DNA of 64,000 nucleotides from Cyanobacteria bacterium SZAS-4 (GTDB taxonomy: Bacteria > Cyanobacteriota > Vampirovibrionia > Obscuribacterales > Obscuribacteraceae). The stretch lies in contig JAFEAT010000022.1 in NCBI GenBank assembly GCA_018266255.1, forward strand, positions 1 to 64,000, given 5' to 3'. The position numbers and the translations under genes were made by a program. Each line of letters begins with the position of its first letter. Positions within the stretch are counted from its first letter, which is position 1. Under the pieces are notes generated by a model. That model was not told the origin of the DNA and did no database searches. It saw nothing but the letters and a program-made list of their open reading frames with translations. Of this stretch, positions 1-6,999 are shown in pieces.

Positions 1-276
1 AGGATTTTTGAGGGGAGTCGTCCCTAGTACGAGAGGACCAGGACGAACGAACCGCCAGTATACGAGTTATCACGCCAGTGGTAGACGCTCGGTAGCTGTG
101 TTCGGAGTGGATAAGTGCTGAAAGCATATAAGTACGAAGCCCACCCCAAGATGAGAAATCCCATACCCCAAGGTAGTAAGGACCCCGGAAGACCACCGGG
201 TTGATAGGAAGCAGGTAGAAGCACCTCGAAAGATCAGTGTGTAGCCAAGCTTTACTAATAGTCCGAGGGCTTGTCC
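1..276 (+). rRNA. 23S ribosomal RNA, 3' end (partial)
   Basis: The window begins inside the 23S rRNA. The sarcin-ricin loop sequence AGTACGAGAGGACC lies at about 27-40, followed by the conserved 3' domain that ends in a CCGAGGGCTTGTCC-like tail. The 5' part is outside the window. The 3' boundary is estimated from similarity to other 23S ends and may be off by several bases. A 66-codon ORF on the opposite strand here is a shadow of the rRNA. Confidence 0.96.
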
Positions 277-446
277 ATTATTATTGAATGGAATAAGCCA
301 ACTTAAAAACTTGGCCGACGCTTAAAAGCGTTGTACGCAAACCTCAATGTGCAGTTTTCAGGGTACTGGTTGAAACTTGTAACGAGTTTCAAGCCAGAAC
401 CAAAACAAGGTTGACACCATATTTGGTGACCTTGTACCCTAAAGGT
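277..446 (+). other. 23S-5S internal transcribed spacer with processing stems
   Basis: No tRNA is visible in this 170-base spacer. An outer stem pairs AGGGTAC (360-366) with GTACCCT (434-440). It encloses one hairpin with arms CTGG-TGAAACT (366-377) and AGTTTCA-CCAG (385-397), and a second with arms ACAAGGT (405-411) and ACCTTGT (429-435). This looks like a processing structure just before 5S rRNA. The second hairpin contains one copy of the CACC...GGTG palindrome that recurs across the window. Confidence 0.6.
415..428. repeat. Dispersed palindrome, copy 1 (CACCATATTTGGTG)
   Basis: A 14-bp imperfect palindrome at the tip of a hairpin in the 23S-5S spacer. The same pattern recurs in eight other intergenic places in this window. 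Its function is unknown. Confidence 0.55.
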
Positions 447-563
447 TCTTGGTGCTCAAGCGACCGGAACACACCCGTTCCCATCCCGAACACGAAGGTA
501 AAGACGGTCAGCAGCGACAATACTTGGTGGGTGACCGCCTGGGAAGATAGCCCGGTGCCAGGA
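447..563 (+). rRNA. 5S ribosomal RNA
   Basis: Typical 5S sequence: TTCTTGGTGCTC at the 5' end, the conserved block CCGTTCCCATCCCGAACACG in the middle, and GGTGCCAGGAGT at the 3' end, which pairs back to the 5' end. Length is about 117 bases, within the normal range. Ends are set by the helix I pairing and may shift by one to three bases. It closes the rRNA operon and is followed at once by terminators. Confidence 0.93.
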
Positions 564-568
564 GTTAT

Positions 569-600
569 AAAAGCCTCGAGTTAATAGCTCGAGGCTTTTT
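569..600 (+). terminator. rRNA operon terminator, copy 1
   Basis: Perfect hairpin with arms AAGCCTCGAG and CTCGAGGCTT around a short TTAATAG loop, then a T-tract. It lies five bases after 5S rRNA. The two following copies start exactly 44 and 88 bases later. Confidence 0.85.
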
Positions 601-612
601 GTTTTGATTCAT

Positions 613-645
613 AAAAGCCTCGAGTTAATAGCTCGAGGCTTTTTG
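613..645 (+). terminator. rRNA operon terminator, copy 2
   Basis: Same hairpin, loop and T-tract as copy 1, exactly 44 bases downstream, including part of the flanking sequence. This points to tandem duplication of the terminator unit. Confidence 0.8.
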
Positions 646-656
646 TTTGGATTTAT

Positions 657-689
657 AAAAGCCTCGGGTTAGTAGCTCGAGGCTTTTTT
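657..689 (+). terminator. rRNA operon terminator, copy 3
   Basis: Third copy of the 44-base unit. Two changes (CTCGGG for CTCGAG, and TTAGTAG in the loop) leave the stem intact as a G-U pair and the T-tract six long. It also marks the boundary to the minus-strand genes that follow. Confidence 0.8.
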
Positions 690-730
690 CGTAACTTGGA
701 ACACGACGATACCACTGCCAGTGCGTAGCT

Positions 731-767
731 AATTAAAGAAGAGCCCGGAAGCGATGCCTCCAGGCTC
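731..767 (-). terminator. Terminator of the first secreted paralogue
   Basis: On the minus strand a hairpin with arms GAGCCTGGAGGC and GCTTCCGGGCTC is followed by TTCTTTAATT. It lies about 46 bases after the stop of the gene ending at 813. Confidence 0.65.
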
Positions 768-812
768 AATCTCTTTGCTATTTCCAAATCGGCTCAAGTA
801 ATCGCTAATGGA

Positions 813-1445
813 TTAGTTTGCTTCCTTGGTGCATTTTTCTTTCAAGTTGCAATCACCAGTTTGTGTGATCAGAGTTGGCGTAATTGCTTTCTGGTTAAAC
901 TCAAGTCGTCCGAGTGTGATGTTGTTGGCGTCATTTTTGTCTTTGAAAATGAACGTCAACTTCGAGCAGAGCGCATTACCGTTATAAACATAGTTTGGAA
1001 ATGCACGAGTGTCTTGAATCACGTTCGACCAACCATCGCCTACGCCGCCACCTCTGTCAAAACTGCCGCCGGCAATGTCAACGCTTTTCACATCAGAGCC
1101 GTCAGTCTTGCTTATGCAATATCTGGCTGTGATGCCCTGGAGAGCTTTCGAACCAGTGGATTGCTTGTAATACCAGGTGACGAATTGCATGGGAACCGCA
1201 GGACTGAACTCATAGTTGATGCCAACTGGGCCTTGAGCATTCGCGTCAACCAGAATTGCTACCTTGTTGATACCTGGGATGACGAACTTCTTGTCATGCG
1301 AGGTCCCGTTTTGAATACTTACAGAACCACGCTGATCACAAATGAAACTTTGCAGTGTGGTATCAGCAAACGCAGGGCTGACCACGCCGGTCATCGTTAA
1401 CAGCGTTGCAACCAAACCAAATTTTTGAACTGATTTCAAACTCAC
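813..1445 (-). CDS. Secreted protein of unknown family, paralogue 1
   Basis: Encodes 210 residues. A GTG start at 1445 is preceded by a strong GGAGGGG ribosome binding site. Residues 1-27 form a Sec signal peptide ending in PAFA, so the product should be exported. The mature part has no domain I recognise. It keeps the features shared by all three paralogues here: FxCDxRGSV near the N terminus, GPVGIxY, ARYC, DRGG, GDGWSxxxQDTRAFP, FKDKxxANNITLG, and a C-terminal GDCNLKEKCTK with two cysteines. The conserved cysteines suggest disulphides. This copy has one extra Cys (NALCSKLTF). Each gene of the trio has its own hairpin terminator, so they are probably transcribed separately. Function is unknown. 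Confidence 0.85.
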   Translation of the reverse strand: MSLKSVQKFGLVATLLTMTGVVSPAFADTTLQSFICDQRGSVSIQNGTSHDKKFVIPGINKVAILVDANAQGPVGINYEFSPAVPMQFVTWYYKQSTGSKALQGITARYCISKTDGSDVKSVDIAGGSFDRGGGVGDGWSNVIQDTRAFPNYVYNGNALCSKLTFIFKDKNDANNITLGRLEFNQKAITPTLITQTGDCNLKEKCTKEAN

Positions 1446-1756
1446 AACCCCTCCATCAGCAACTTACCGCAGCAAGTTGCACAACTAATAGTGGCGACAA
1501 ACAACATCGTAAGAATACAAACCTTGAGTACCGACCGTCAACAACCAGAAAGCACCAAAAATGTCACCAGTTCAGTCTTACGTGGTTTATAGTCGACGGC
1601 TCATCCCAAAATGCACTAAGCTCTCGCTCCTTTCAAGTTTGAATAGTCGCGAACCATTGTAATTACCACACTTCTCGGCCAGTAGTTATTACGAGTGATA
1701 CTGCACGTAGTGCAAATTTAGACTCTAAATTCATTCGCACAGAATGGTGGCAGATT
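1446..1756. other. Intergenic region upstream of paralogue 1
   Basis: No convincing gene. It should hold the minus-strand promoter of the gene starting at 1445. A TATAAA-like box is visible on the minus strand near 1588-1593, but no matching -35 is clear. A small palindrome TGCACGTAGTGCA sits near 1701-1713. Confidence 0.4.
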
Positions 1757-1787
1757 GGAAGAGCCTCCACCTCAGTAGAGGCTCTTC
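1757..1787 (-). terminator. Hairpin after paralogue 2
   Basis: A strong hairpin with arms GAAGAGCCTC and GAGGCTCTTC lies about 20 bases after the stop of the gene ending at 1809. There is no clear T-tract on either strand, so its role as an intrinsic terminator is less certain than for the neighbouring hairpins. Confidence 0.5.
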
Positions 1788-1808
1788 GTCACTCGAATTC
1801 TGAAGTCT

Positions 1809-2444
1809 TTATGGAAGTTCTTTTGTACATTTTTCTTTCAAACTACAATCACCAGTTTCGGTAATCAAAAGCGGGCTCACATCGTTACCGTTGATGACGA
1901 GGCGTCCCAGAGTGATGTTATTAGCATCGTTTTTGTCTTTGAAAATGAATGACAGCTTCGTCAGAACTGCATTGCCGTTGTATACATAACCTGGAAACGC
2001 ACGCGTGTCTTGAATCGTATTCGACCATCCGTCGCCAACATTACCACCGCGGTCAAAGTTTCCACCGCCGATATCTACGCTTTTTACGTCTGATCCATCA
2101 GTCTTGCTGATACAGTATCGGGCTGTGATGCCTTTCAAAGCATTCGAACCTTGTGCCTGCTTGTAATACCAGGTGACAAACTGCATTGGAATTGGTGGAT
2201 TGAATTCATAGTTGATACCCACTGGACCCTGAGCACTTGCATCAACTAGAACTGCTACCTTGTTGATACCTGGAATGACAAACTTCTTGTCATGCGATGT
2301 TCCATTTTGGATGCTGACTGAACCACGATTGTCACACTTAAAACCTTGTAGTGTGTTAGAAGCAAACGCAGGACTGACCCCACCTAATGTCGCTGTCAGC
2401 GCAGCTGCAAACAATCCAACATTTCTAACCATTCTTGAATTCAT
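1809..2444 (-). CDS. Secreted protein of unknown family, paralogue 2
   Basis: Encodes 211 residues. An ATG at 2444 is preceded by GGAGGATAT. Residues 1-28 are a Sec signal peptide ending in PAFA. The mature protein is very close to paralogue 1 along its whole length, with the same block KKFVIPGINKVA and the same C-terminal GDCSLKEKCTKE. It is clearly a recent tandem duplicate. No known domain was recognised. Likely a periplasmic, surface or extracellular protein. Differences from paralogue 1 cluster in the last 50 residues. Confidence 0.86.
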   Translation of the reverse strand: MNSRMVRNVGLFAAALTATLGGVSPAFASNTLQGFKCDNRGSVSIQNGTSHDKKFVIPGINKVAVLVDASAQGPVGINYEFNPPIPMQFVTWYYKQAQGSNALKGITARYCISKTDGSDVKSVDIGGGNFDRGGNVGDGWSNTIQDTRAFPGYVYNGNAVLTKLSFIFKDKNDANNITLGRLVINGNDVSPLLITETGDCSLKEKCTKELP

Positions 2445-2689
2445 ATATCCTCCATTGCAATCATCACTGGATCAATTGCAGACCAAAATCTGCAATCCAG
2501 GTGACGTCGTTCAGTCGTTCCCCGCCTTCGTTCGTACTTTCCTATCTAACACCGACCGCCCGTAAAGAAGACATAAAGATGACCTCAACAGCATTGATTG
2601 TAAAGGTAACTCACATGCATGATACTGAATCAGATTCGGACACCATATATGGTGACTCGCTCACAAGTGTTCTAAGAGGATAGAGTTCA
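2445..2689. other. Intergenic region between paralogues 2 and 3
   Basis: No supported gene. It contains a perfect copy of the dispersed palindrome at 2641-2654 and should hold the minus-strand promoter of the gene starting at 2444. Short plus-strand ORFs here have no ribosome binding site or recognisable content. Confidence 0.4.
2641..2654. repeat. Dispersed palindrome, copy 2 (CACCATATATGGTG)
   Basis: Perfect 14-bp palindrome about 200 bases upstream of the minus-strand gene starting at 2444. Identical to the copy at 39955-39968. Confidence 0.6.
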
Positions 2690-2732
2690 GCAAACAAAAG
2701 GACCTAAGTCTCGCTCAGGTCCTTTTGTTTGC
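2690..2732. terminator. Bidirectional terminator after paralogue 3
   Basis: A near-perfect 43-base inverted repeat: GCAAACAAAAGGACCT and its complement flank a short loop. Both strands give a GC stem followed by TTTTGTTTGC. It lies 25 bases after the stop of the minus-strand gene ending at 2758. Confidence 0.75.
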
Positions 2733-2757
2733 TAACTGCGACACTCAGATCGAGGTT

Positions 2758-3393
2758 TTATTCTTTATCTGGCTTTACACATTTTTCTTTCAAGTTGCAG
2801 TCACCGATATCAGTAATCAAATTGTCGACATCGATTGTTCCAGGACTGATAGAGACTTTACCGAGAGTGATGTTGTTGGCACCGTTCTTCTTATCCTTGA
2901 AGAGGAAAGTCAACTTAGTGATGTAAGCGTTGCCACTGATAACAAGACTGGGGAATGCGCGCGTATCCTGCACAACTTGACTCCAACCGTCTCCGATTGG
3001 TCCGCCGCGATCGTTAACGCCGCCACCGACATCGAAACTCTGTTTTTGTCCACCGTTGGCGTCCTGGATGCAATACCTGGCTGTAACTCCCTGCAACGCT
3101 TGTGAACCATTGGCTTGTTTATATTGCCAGTTGATGAATCTGAAAGGCTCTGGAGGATCAACGTTGTAAACAATCCCGACAGGACCCTGAGCTTGTGCAT
3201 CAGTGAGAGCAGCGATTCTATTGGTCGAGGGTATGACGTGTTGCTTGTCTTTCGATGTCGGACTTTGAAAAACTACTGAGCCTCGCTCATCGCAAATGAA
3301 CCCTTGCAATGAATCGGCAAACGCAGCTGAACCCATAGAACCTAATGCAGCCAGCAAAGAGATTGCGGCTTGCGTCTTAGCGATTGGTCTCAT
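2758..3393 (-). CDS. Secreted protein of unknown family, paralogue 3
   Basis: Encodes 211 residues. The frame is open to 3450, but the ATG at 3393 has an ideal GGAGGAATAT ribosome binding site and begins the signal peptide, so it is chosen. The signal peptide ends near SAAFA. The protein keeps the family pattern (FICDERGSV, GPVGIVY, ARYC, GGVNDRGG, GDGWSQVVQDTRAFP, ANNITLGK, GDCNLKEKCVK) but is more diverged than paralogues 1 and 2 are from each other. This suggests an older duplication. Export is well supported; function is unknown. Confidence 0.86.
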   Translation of the reverse strand: MRPIAKTQAAISLLAALGSMGSAAFADSLQGFICDERGSVVFQSPTSKDKQHVIPSTNRIAALTDAQAQGPVGIVYNVDPPEPFRFINWQYKQANGSQALQGVTARYCIQDANGGQKQSFDVGGGVNDRGGPIGDGWSQVVQDTRAFPSLVISGNAYITKLTFLFKDKKNGANNITLGKVSISPGTIDVDNLITDIGDCNLKEKCVKPDKE

Positions 3394-3831
3394 ATATTCC
3401 TCCGGAGCACTGATCTCGCGTACGGCCAGCACAGTGTTGCCAGGAACCAAACACCGGCTGAGCTGTAAAGAATAATATCCTACTCAAACGAATGTCAACA
3501 ACTGGGGGGCATTTCTTACAAACTGCACCGCATATGGTGATGACTAAGACGGTCGTCAAGCACGCGAAACAATCCAGTTGTAAATGGAACCATTGAGAAT
3601 CAAGGCTCTGAATCGTCTGGCTTCGGATCGCCAACGTCGTCAAATTCCGTGGTCATGAATGCCATCATTGGTAGTGCCACGCACATAACAGATTCGGATG
3701 CCGACGTACGTGAACCGTCCGATCATCATCAGATTGATATGGGCAAGTCTATTCAGCGTATTGAAGTTAACGCACCGAACTGCGCACACAAAATGTCCAG
3801 TGCTCGGCACTGCCGCCCACATTAAAACTTG
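3394..3831. other. Intergenic region with one palindrome copy
   Basis: No supported gene. ORFs of 60-88 codons on the minus strand lack ribosome binding sites and recognisable content. The region holds a copy of the dispersed palindrome at 3526-3539 and the presumed minus-strand promoter for the gene starting at 3393. Confidence 0.35.
3526..3539. repeat. Dispersed palindrome, copy 3 (CACCGCATATGGTG)
   Basis: A 14-bp imperfect palindrome about 130 bases upstream of the minus-strand gene starting at 3393. The half-sites CACC and GGTG are intact. Confidence 0.5.
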
Positions 3832-3860
3832 TTGACATCTGCAAAAGTCGCGGCATAATA
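3832..3860 (+). promoter_or_regulatory. Predicted sigma70-type promoter
   Basis: TTGACA at 3832-3837, then a 17-base spacer and ATAATA at 3855-3860 (or 16 bases and CATAAT). It would start transcription near 3867, giving a leader of about 90 bases before the gene at 3958. Confidence 0.5.
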
Positions 3861-3957
3861 AAGTTGCCCCAATTTATATCCAAGATCCCTAGCGCGGAAA
3901 GCCAGCCCAGGCACACACGTCCGACGCGTACAGTCCTTACCCGAGGATCGATTTTCC

Positions 3958-5502
3958 ATGCCAAGTTATGATCAAAACGTTGAAGCGCCTGTAGTTCCAG
4001 GACAACAGATCACCACGAATCCGCAGCTCCTCAACGAAGGATATCCGGGCATATCTTCGCCGCAAACTTCATTCCAACCACCATCCGACGGAAGCGCTCA
4101 AGGATCAGGTTCTGCACCAAATTCGCAGCTCGCCTCACTTCCGAAAGAAGCTTTATTGGGCGCGATCACACAATTACCGCAACAAGATCTTGCCGCATTT
4201 TTTCAAGGCTTGCCGCAGAATGATCAAACTCAAATCAATACATTTATTCAACAGAATCCAAATGCACAAGGGTCAGATTTGTTTAACCAGCTTGCGCAAT
4301 TGCCTGCTGCCGACCTGGCTCAAGGACTCTCTCTGCTGCCAGCCGCTGACTTACAACAAGCGATGAGCGCAGCGCAACAAGGTGCAAGCGGTGACGCATC
4401 CATGGGCACCACATCTGGTACCGGAGCGACTACCGACGCATCACAGACGGGTATGCAACCAGCCTACAATCCAGGCGGCGCAGCGGCTTACAATCCAGGC
4501 GGCACAGCGGCATATTCAGACGGCAGCGGACTGGCTACTCAACCGGGGATGGCGACAGATTCGAGTGGTCTAGCGACGCAATATTCTGCACCGACCGATG
4601 GCAGCATGGGCACACAATATCAACCAACTGCGGGAACCGACACAAGCGGGCTTGCCGTCCAACCCCCTGCAGGAACCGACACCAGCGGACTTGCCGTCCA
4701 ACCTCCTGCAGGAACCGACACCAGCGGTCTAGCGGTGCAAAATCCTGGAATGGATGCGACTGGTCAACAACAAGCAGCAGGCTCCGCCGACAATTCAGCA
4801 GTGTTAAACAAACTCGCCACTCTCAATCCCGCCGAGTTAAGTGCGGTGATCTCGAAACTGCCACAACAAGATTTAGCTACAATCTTTAAGGCACTTCCCT
4901 CTGGCGATCAGCAGGCGCTACAACAAGCTCTGGCTGACAACCAAAATCCAAGCCCTCAAGATTTAGCTACAGCGCTGGAGAAGCTGCCTACAAGAGACGT
5001 AGTGGCGGCAGCCAATGCTGTGCCAGCATCCGACTTCGCATCCATCCTCTCTTCCTCAGACGCGTCTGCAAATCCGCTGCCTAAACCAGGTGGTTCAGAA
5101 TTCCCGCTCATCCTCGGTCTTGCTGGAGTTGGCGCTCTAGGTTACGCAGGCTACAGAAGAGGACTGTTCAACAAGGTTCCAGATTTGTTCCAACAACTCA
5201 CCGGTCGATTAGACGAGCACGCACCAGCATGGATGAGCAAGTTCGGACGAGGCGGCGCCACGATCGCAGAAGACGCAGTCATACCCGGTGCATCTGCCGT
5301 CAATCTCGCAGCTGATGCCACTACAGTTGCACCGCTGGCCGAAGAAGGTCTCGGTTTGGGTGCTTCAATCGTTAAGGACACAGCATCTCTTGCAAGAGCT
5401 GGTTCTGAACTTGCAACTGTGGCAGAAGTTGCTTCAAAGGCAGTGCCAGCCGCAGGAATAGTCGGAGACGCAATCAAGATTGCGGAAGTTATACCGAAAT
5501 AG
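3958..5502 (+). CDS. Repeat-rich Gln/Pro/Ala protein with C-terminal membrane segment
   Basis: Encodes 514 residues; no family recognised. There is no signal peptide. Two similar helical modules of about 75 residues, each with LPQQDLA and runs of LP-x-x-D/E, lie near residues 60-140 and 280-360. They loosely recall the superhelical N-terminal repeats of MgtE, but this is only a resemblance. Between them is a low-complexity region with two copies of AAYNPGG and three tandem copies of a 13-residue unit (AGTDTSGLAVQPP). Residues about 380-400 are a hydrophobic segment followed by YRRG, probably membrane-spanning. The last 110 residues are Ala/Val-rich helices. The ATG has GAGG 12-15 bases upstream. 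It stands alone, between a promoter and a terminator. Confidence 0.8.
   Translation: MPSYDQNVEAPVVPGQQITTNPQLLNEGYPGISSPQTSFQPPSDGSAQGSGSAPNSQLASLPKEALLGAITQLPQQDLAAFFQGLPQNDQTQINTFIQQNPNAQGSDLFNQLAQLPAADLAQGLSLLPAADLQQAMSAAQQGASGDASMGTTSGTGATTDASQTGMQPAYNPGGAAAYNPGGTAAYSDGSGLATQPGMATDSSGLATQYSAPTDGSMGTQYQPTAGTDTSGLAVQPPAGTDTSGLAVQPPAGTDTSGLAVQNPGMDATGQQQAAGSADNSAVLNKLATLNPAELSAVISKLPQQDLATIFKALPSGDQQALQQALADNQNPSPQDLATALEKLPTRDVVAAANAVPASDFASILSSSDASANPLPKPGGSEFPLILGLAGVGALGYAGYRRGLFNKVPDLFQQLTGRLDEHAPAWMSKFGRGGATIAEDAVIPGASAVNLAADATTVAPLAEEGLGLGASIVKDTASLARAGSELATVAEVASKAVPAAGIVGDAIKIAEVIPK
4630..4746 (+). repeat. 39-bp tandem repeat inside a coding region, three copies
   Basis: Three units of exactly 39 bases start at 4630, 4669 and 4708 and encode the repeated 13-residue linker of the protein at 3958. 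The first two units differ at a few third positions. Copy number probably varies between strains. Confidence 0.85.
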
Positions 5503-5528
5503 CAACAAGACAAGCGGTCGCAAATAAT

Positions 5529-5570
5529 CAACTGCTTCGCTGGTCTTAGATCAGCGAAGTTGTCCTTTTC
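5529..5570 (+). terminator. Intrinsic terminator after the repeat-rich gene
   Basis: Stem CAACT-TTCGCTG with a two-base bulge pairs with CAGCGAAGTTG, followed by TCCTTTTC. It starts 27 bases after the stop at 5502. Confidence 0.65.
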
Positions 5571-5637
5571 TGCATCCCTAAAACACACTATCTCTAAATA
5601 GATCGAAGCCAATCTTTTTAAGATCAGGTACTATGTA

Positions 5638-5768
5638 GCGGGCCCCGGCAGGGTTCTAGGCGACTATTCATAAGCACCGCAACCACACGCACTGCGAGCG
5701 CGGCATCACGGAAGCTTATCTGGTTTGATCGTACCTTTCTTCAACCCTGCTGCGGGGTACCGCTTTTT
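5638..5768 (+). ncRNA. Candidate structured RNA or leader before the SPFH gene
   Basis: A long closing stem pairs 5638-5655 (GCGGGCCCCGGCAGGGTT) with 5743-5763 (AACCCTG, bulge, CGGGG, bulge, CCGC), about 17 base pairs with two small bulges. It is followed at once by TTTTT at 5764-5768. Inside, ATAAGC (5670-5675) pairs with GCTTAT (5714-5719), and CCGC (5677-5680) with GCGG (5700-5703). The result is a rod with a large internal bubble. A TACTAT box at 5629-5634 is suitably placed as a -10, but no -35 is clear. It could be an independent small RNA or an attenuator controlling the gene at 5789. No known family was matched; signal recognition particle RNA was considered and its conserved GGAAG-AGCAG loop is absent. 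Confidence 0.4.
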
Positions 5769-5788
5769 AAGATCTACGGAGTTGACCT

Positions 5789-6661
5789 ATGCGACGCGAA
5801 GTTATTATCAAGGATACCCATCGCGGTCTTTGGTATGAAGACGGAGTTCTAACGAGAGTGCTTGAAGCAGGACGCTTCATCGTGCCCCGCTCGATAGATC
5901 TCGGAGTCTGGCGCAACAAGAAAGTCGAAATTGCGCTTGTAGACATAAGAGAGCGCGAACTGACGATCAAAGGTCAGGAAATTTTGACGTCTGACAAGGT
6001 CGCAATCCGAGTCAGCATCATCGTTCAATACAAAGTGATCGATCCGAAAGCAGCTATACACGTTGTCGAAAAATATGACGAAAGGCTGTACAGCGATGTT
6101 CAGCTGGCCGCGCGGCGAGCACTCGCATCGATGTCGCTCGAAGAAATTTTGACCAATCGCAATCGCTTGAGCGAAGAAATTCTGCACGATGTAAAAGAAG
6201 CTGCGATTTCATATGGAGTCGCTATTCTGCGGGCTGACGTGAAAGACCTCATCTTTCCGGGCAATCTGCAAGAGATCATGAACAAAGTACTGGCTGCAGA
6301 GCGCATGAGTCAGGCACAGCTAGTTGAAGCGCGCACAAAAGCCGATACGCAGCTAATTGAAGCTCAGGCAAAGTCAGAGACACAAAAGTTGCAAGCACAG
6401 ACTCATGCAGAAGCGCAAAGACTAATCGCCCAATCTGAATCTGAAGTCAGCAAAATCAAAACCGAATCGGAAGTGGAAGCACTCAAACAACAAGAGCAGT
6501 CGGCTCAAGCTTATTCAACTCACCCGGCTCTGCTGCGTTTGCGCGAGTTGGAAACATTGGCTGAACTGAGTAAGAACGCCAACGCGAATATCTACATCGG
6601 ATTTCAAAAACACGCGGATTTGCTTGCCGAACATTCGGAACGTAGTAAATCTAAAGTCTAA
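5789..6661 (+). CDS. SPFH/Band 7 domain protein (slipin or prohibitin-like)
   Basis: Encodes 290 residues. The SPFH (band 7) fold spans about residues 10-180. It shows the family pattern: beta-strand-rich start, VDIRERELTIKGQEILTSDK, VQYKVIDP, and a helical region with SMSLEEIL and YGV-LRADVKDL. After it comes a long Ala/Gln/Glu-rich coiled coil (about 185-245), where related proteins oligomerise into rings. Unlike many stomatins there is no obvious N-terminal membrane anchor, so membrane contact would be peripheral. Such proteins organise membrane microdomains or act as scaffolds for proteases, but the partner here is not visible. The start at 5789 is the only one that keeps the N-terminal strand; GGAG lies about 9 bases upstream. 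Expression may depend on the structured leader just before it. Confidence 0.88.
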   Translation: MRREVIIKDTHRGLWYEDGVLTRVLEAGRFIVPRSIDLGVWRNKKVEIALVDIRERELTIKGQEILTSDKVAIRVSIIVQYKVIDPKAAIHVVEKYDERLYSDVQLAARRALASMSLEEILTNRNRLSEEILHDVKEAAISYGVAILRADVKDLIFPGNLQEIMNKVLAAERMSQAQLVEARTKADTQLIEAQAKSETQKLQAQTHAEAQRLIAQSESEVSKIKTESEVEALKQQEQSAQAYSTHPALLRLRELETLAELSKNANANIYIGFQKHADLLAEHSERSKSKV

Positions 6662-6666
6662 TCTGA

Positions 6667-6680
6667 CACCACAAATGGTG
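6667..6680. repeat. Dispersed palindrome, copy 4 (CACCACAAATGGTG)
   Basis: Six bases after the stop of the SPFH gene and between two convergent genes. Half-sites intact; the centre is imperfect. Confidence 0.5.
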
Positions 6681-6693
6681 CCGCTGGCGACTG

Positions 6694-6879
6694 CTAGCTA
6701 GCCAGTCGTTGTTCTTGTTGGTAAGTCTCGAATTCCATCTGAATTTCGAATGACTGAACGATAGCCGCAGCCTCTCTGTTGGCACCTTGATTCATCAAAT
6801 TTTGAAGGTGCTGCCAGTGTTGCATGGTAGCTCTCTTCTTCATTACAGAATCAAATCCAGTTTGCCAACCGTTATTCAT
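6694..6879 (-). CDS. Small protein of unknown family, paralogue A
   Basis: Encodes 61 residues from an ATG at 6879 preceded by GAGAGGT. It is one of four paralogous small proteins within 2.4 kb. Shared pattern: G-F-(D/Q)-x-(V/L)-(M/L), a basic pair near RAT/RAS, M/I-x-x-W, then N-x-G-x-NREAAAIV-x-SFE-x-Q-(M/I). The prediction is two amphipathic helices joined by a short turn. There is no signal peptide, no membrane segment and no cysteine. It is convergent with the SPFH gene. I know of no named family with this pattern. Conservation across four loci shows that it is translated and selected. Confidence 0.8.
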   Translation of the reverse strand: MNNGWQTGFDSVMKKRATMQHWQHLQNLMNQGANREAAAIVQSFEIQMEFETYQQEQRLAS

Positions 6880-6999
6880 TTAGTCCGACCTCTCAGCTCC
6901 GCGGGGTGCTCGTCTCTTATAGGTCTAAATTAGCGATGATTTGTTTCTTTTGTGTTACTGCGGATCCGAGCGTTCATTAAATGTGGAGCGCCCAAGATT

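Noticed and set aside
569..689. Regular repeats that look at first like a short CRISPR array
   Set aside because: Each 44-bp unit is a hairpin with a T-tract directly after 5S rRNA, the spacers are only about 12 bases and nearly identical, and no cas gene is present.
861..1400. 179-codon plus-strand ORF opposite the first secreted paralogue
   Set aside because: It is antisense to a gene with signal peptide, ribosome binding site and two paralogues. The ORF itself has no ribosome binding site or recognisable content.
5638..5768. Signal recognition particle RNA (4.5S) as the identity of the structured element
   Set aside because: The conserved GGAAG and AGCAG loop motifs are absent from the apical part.
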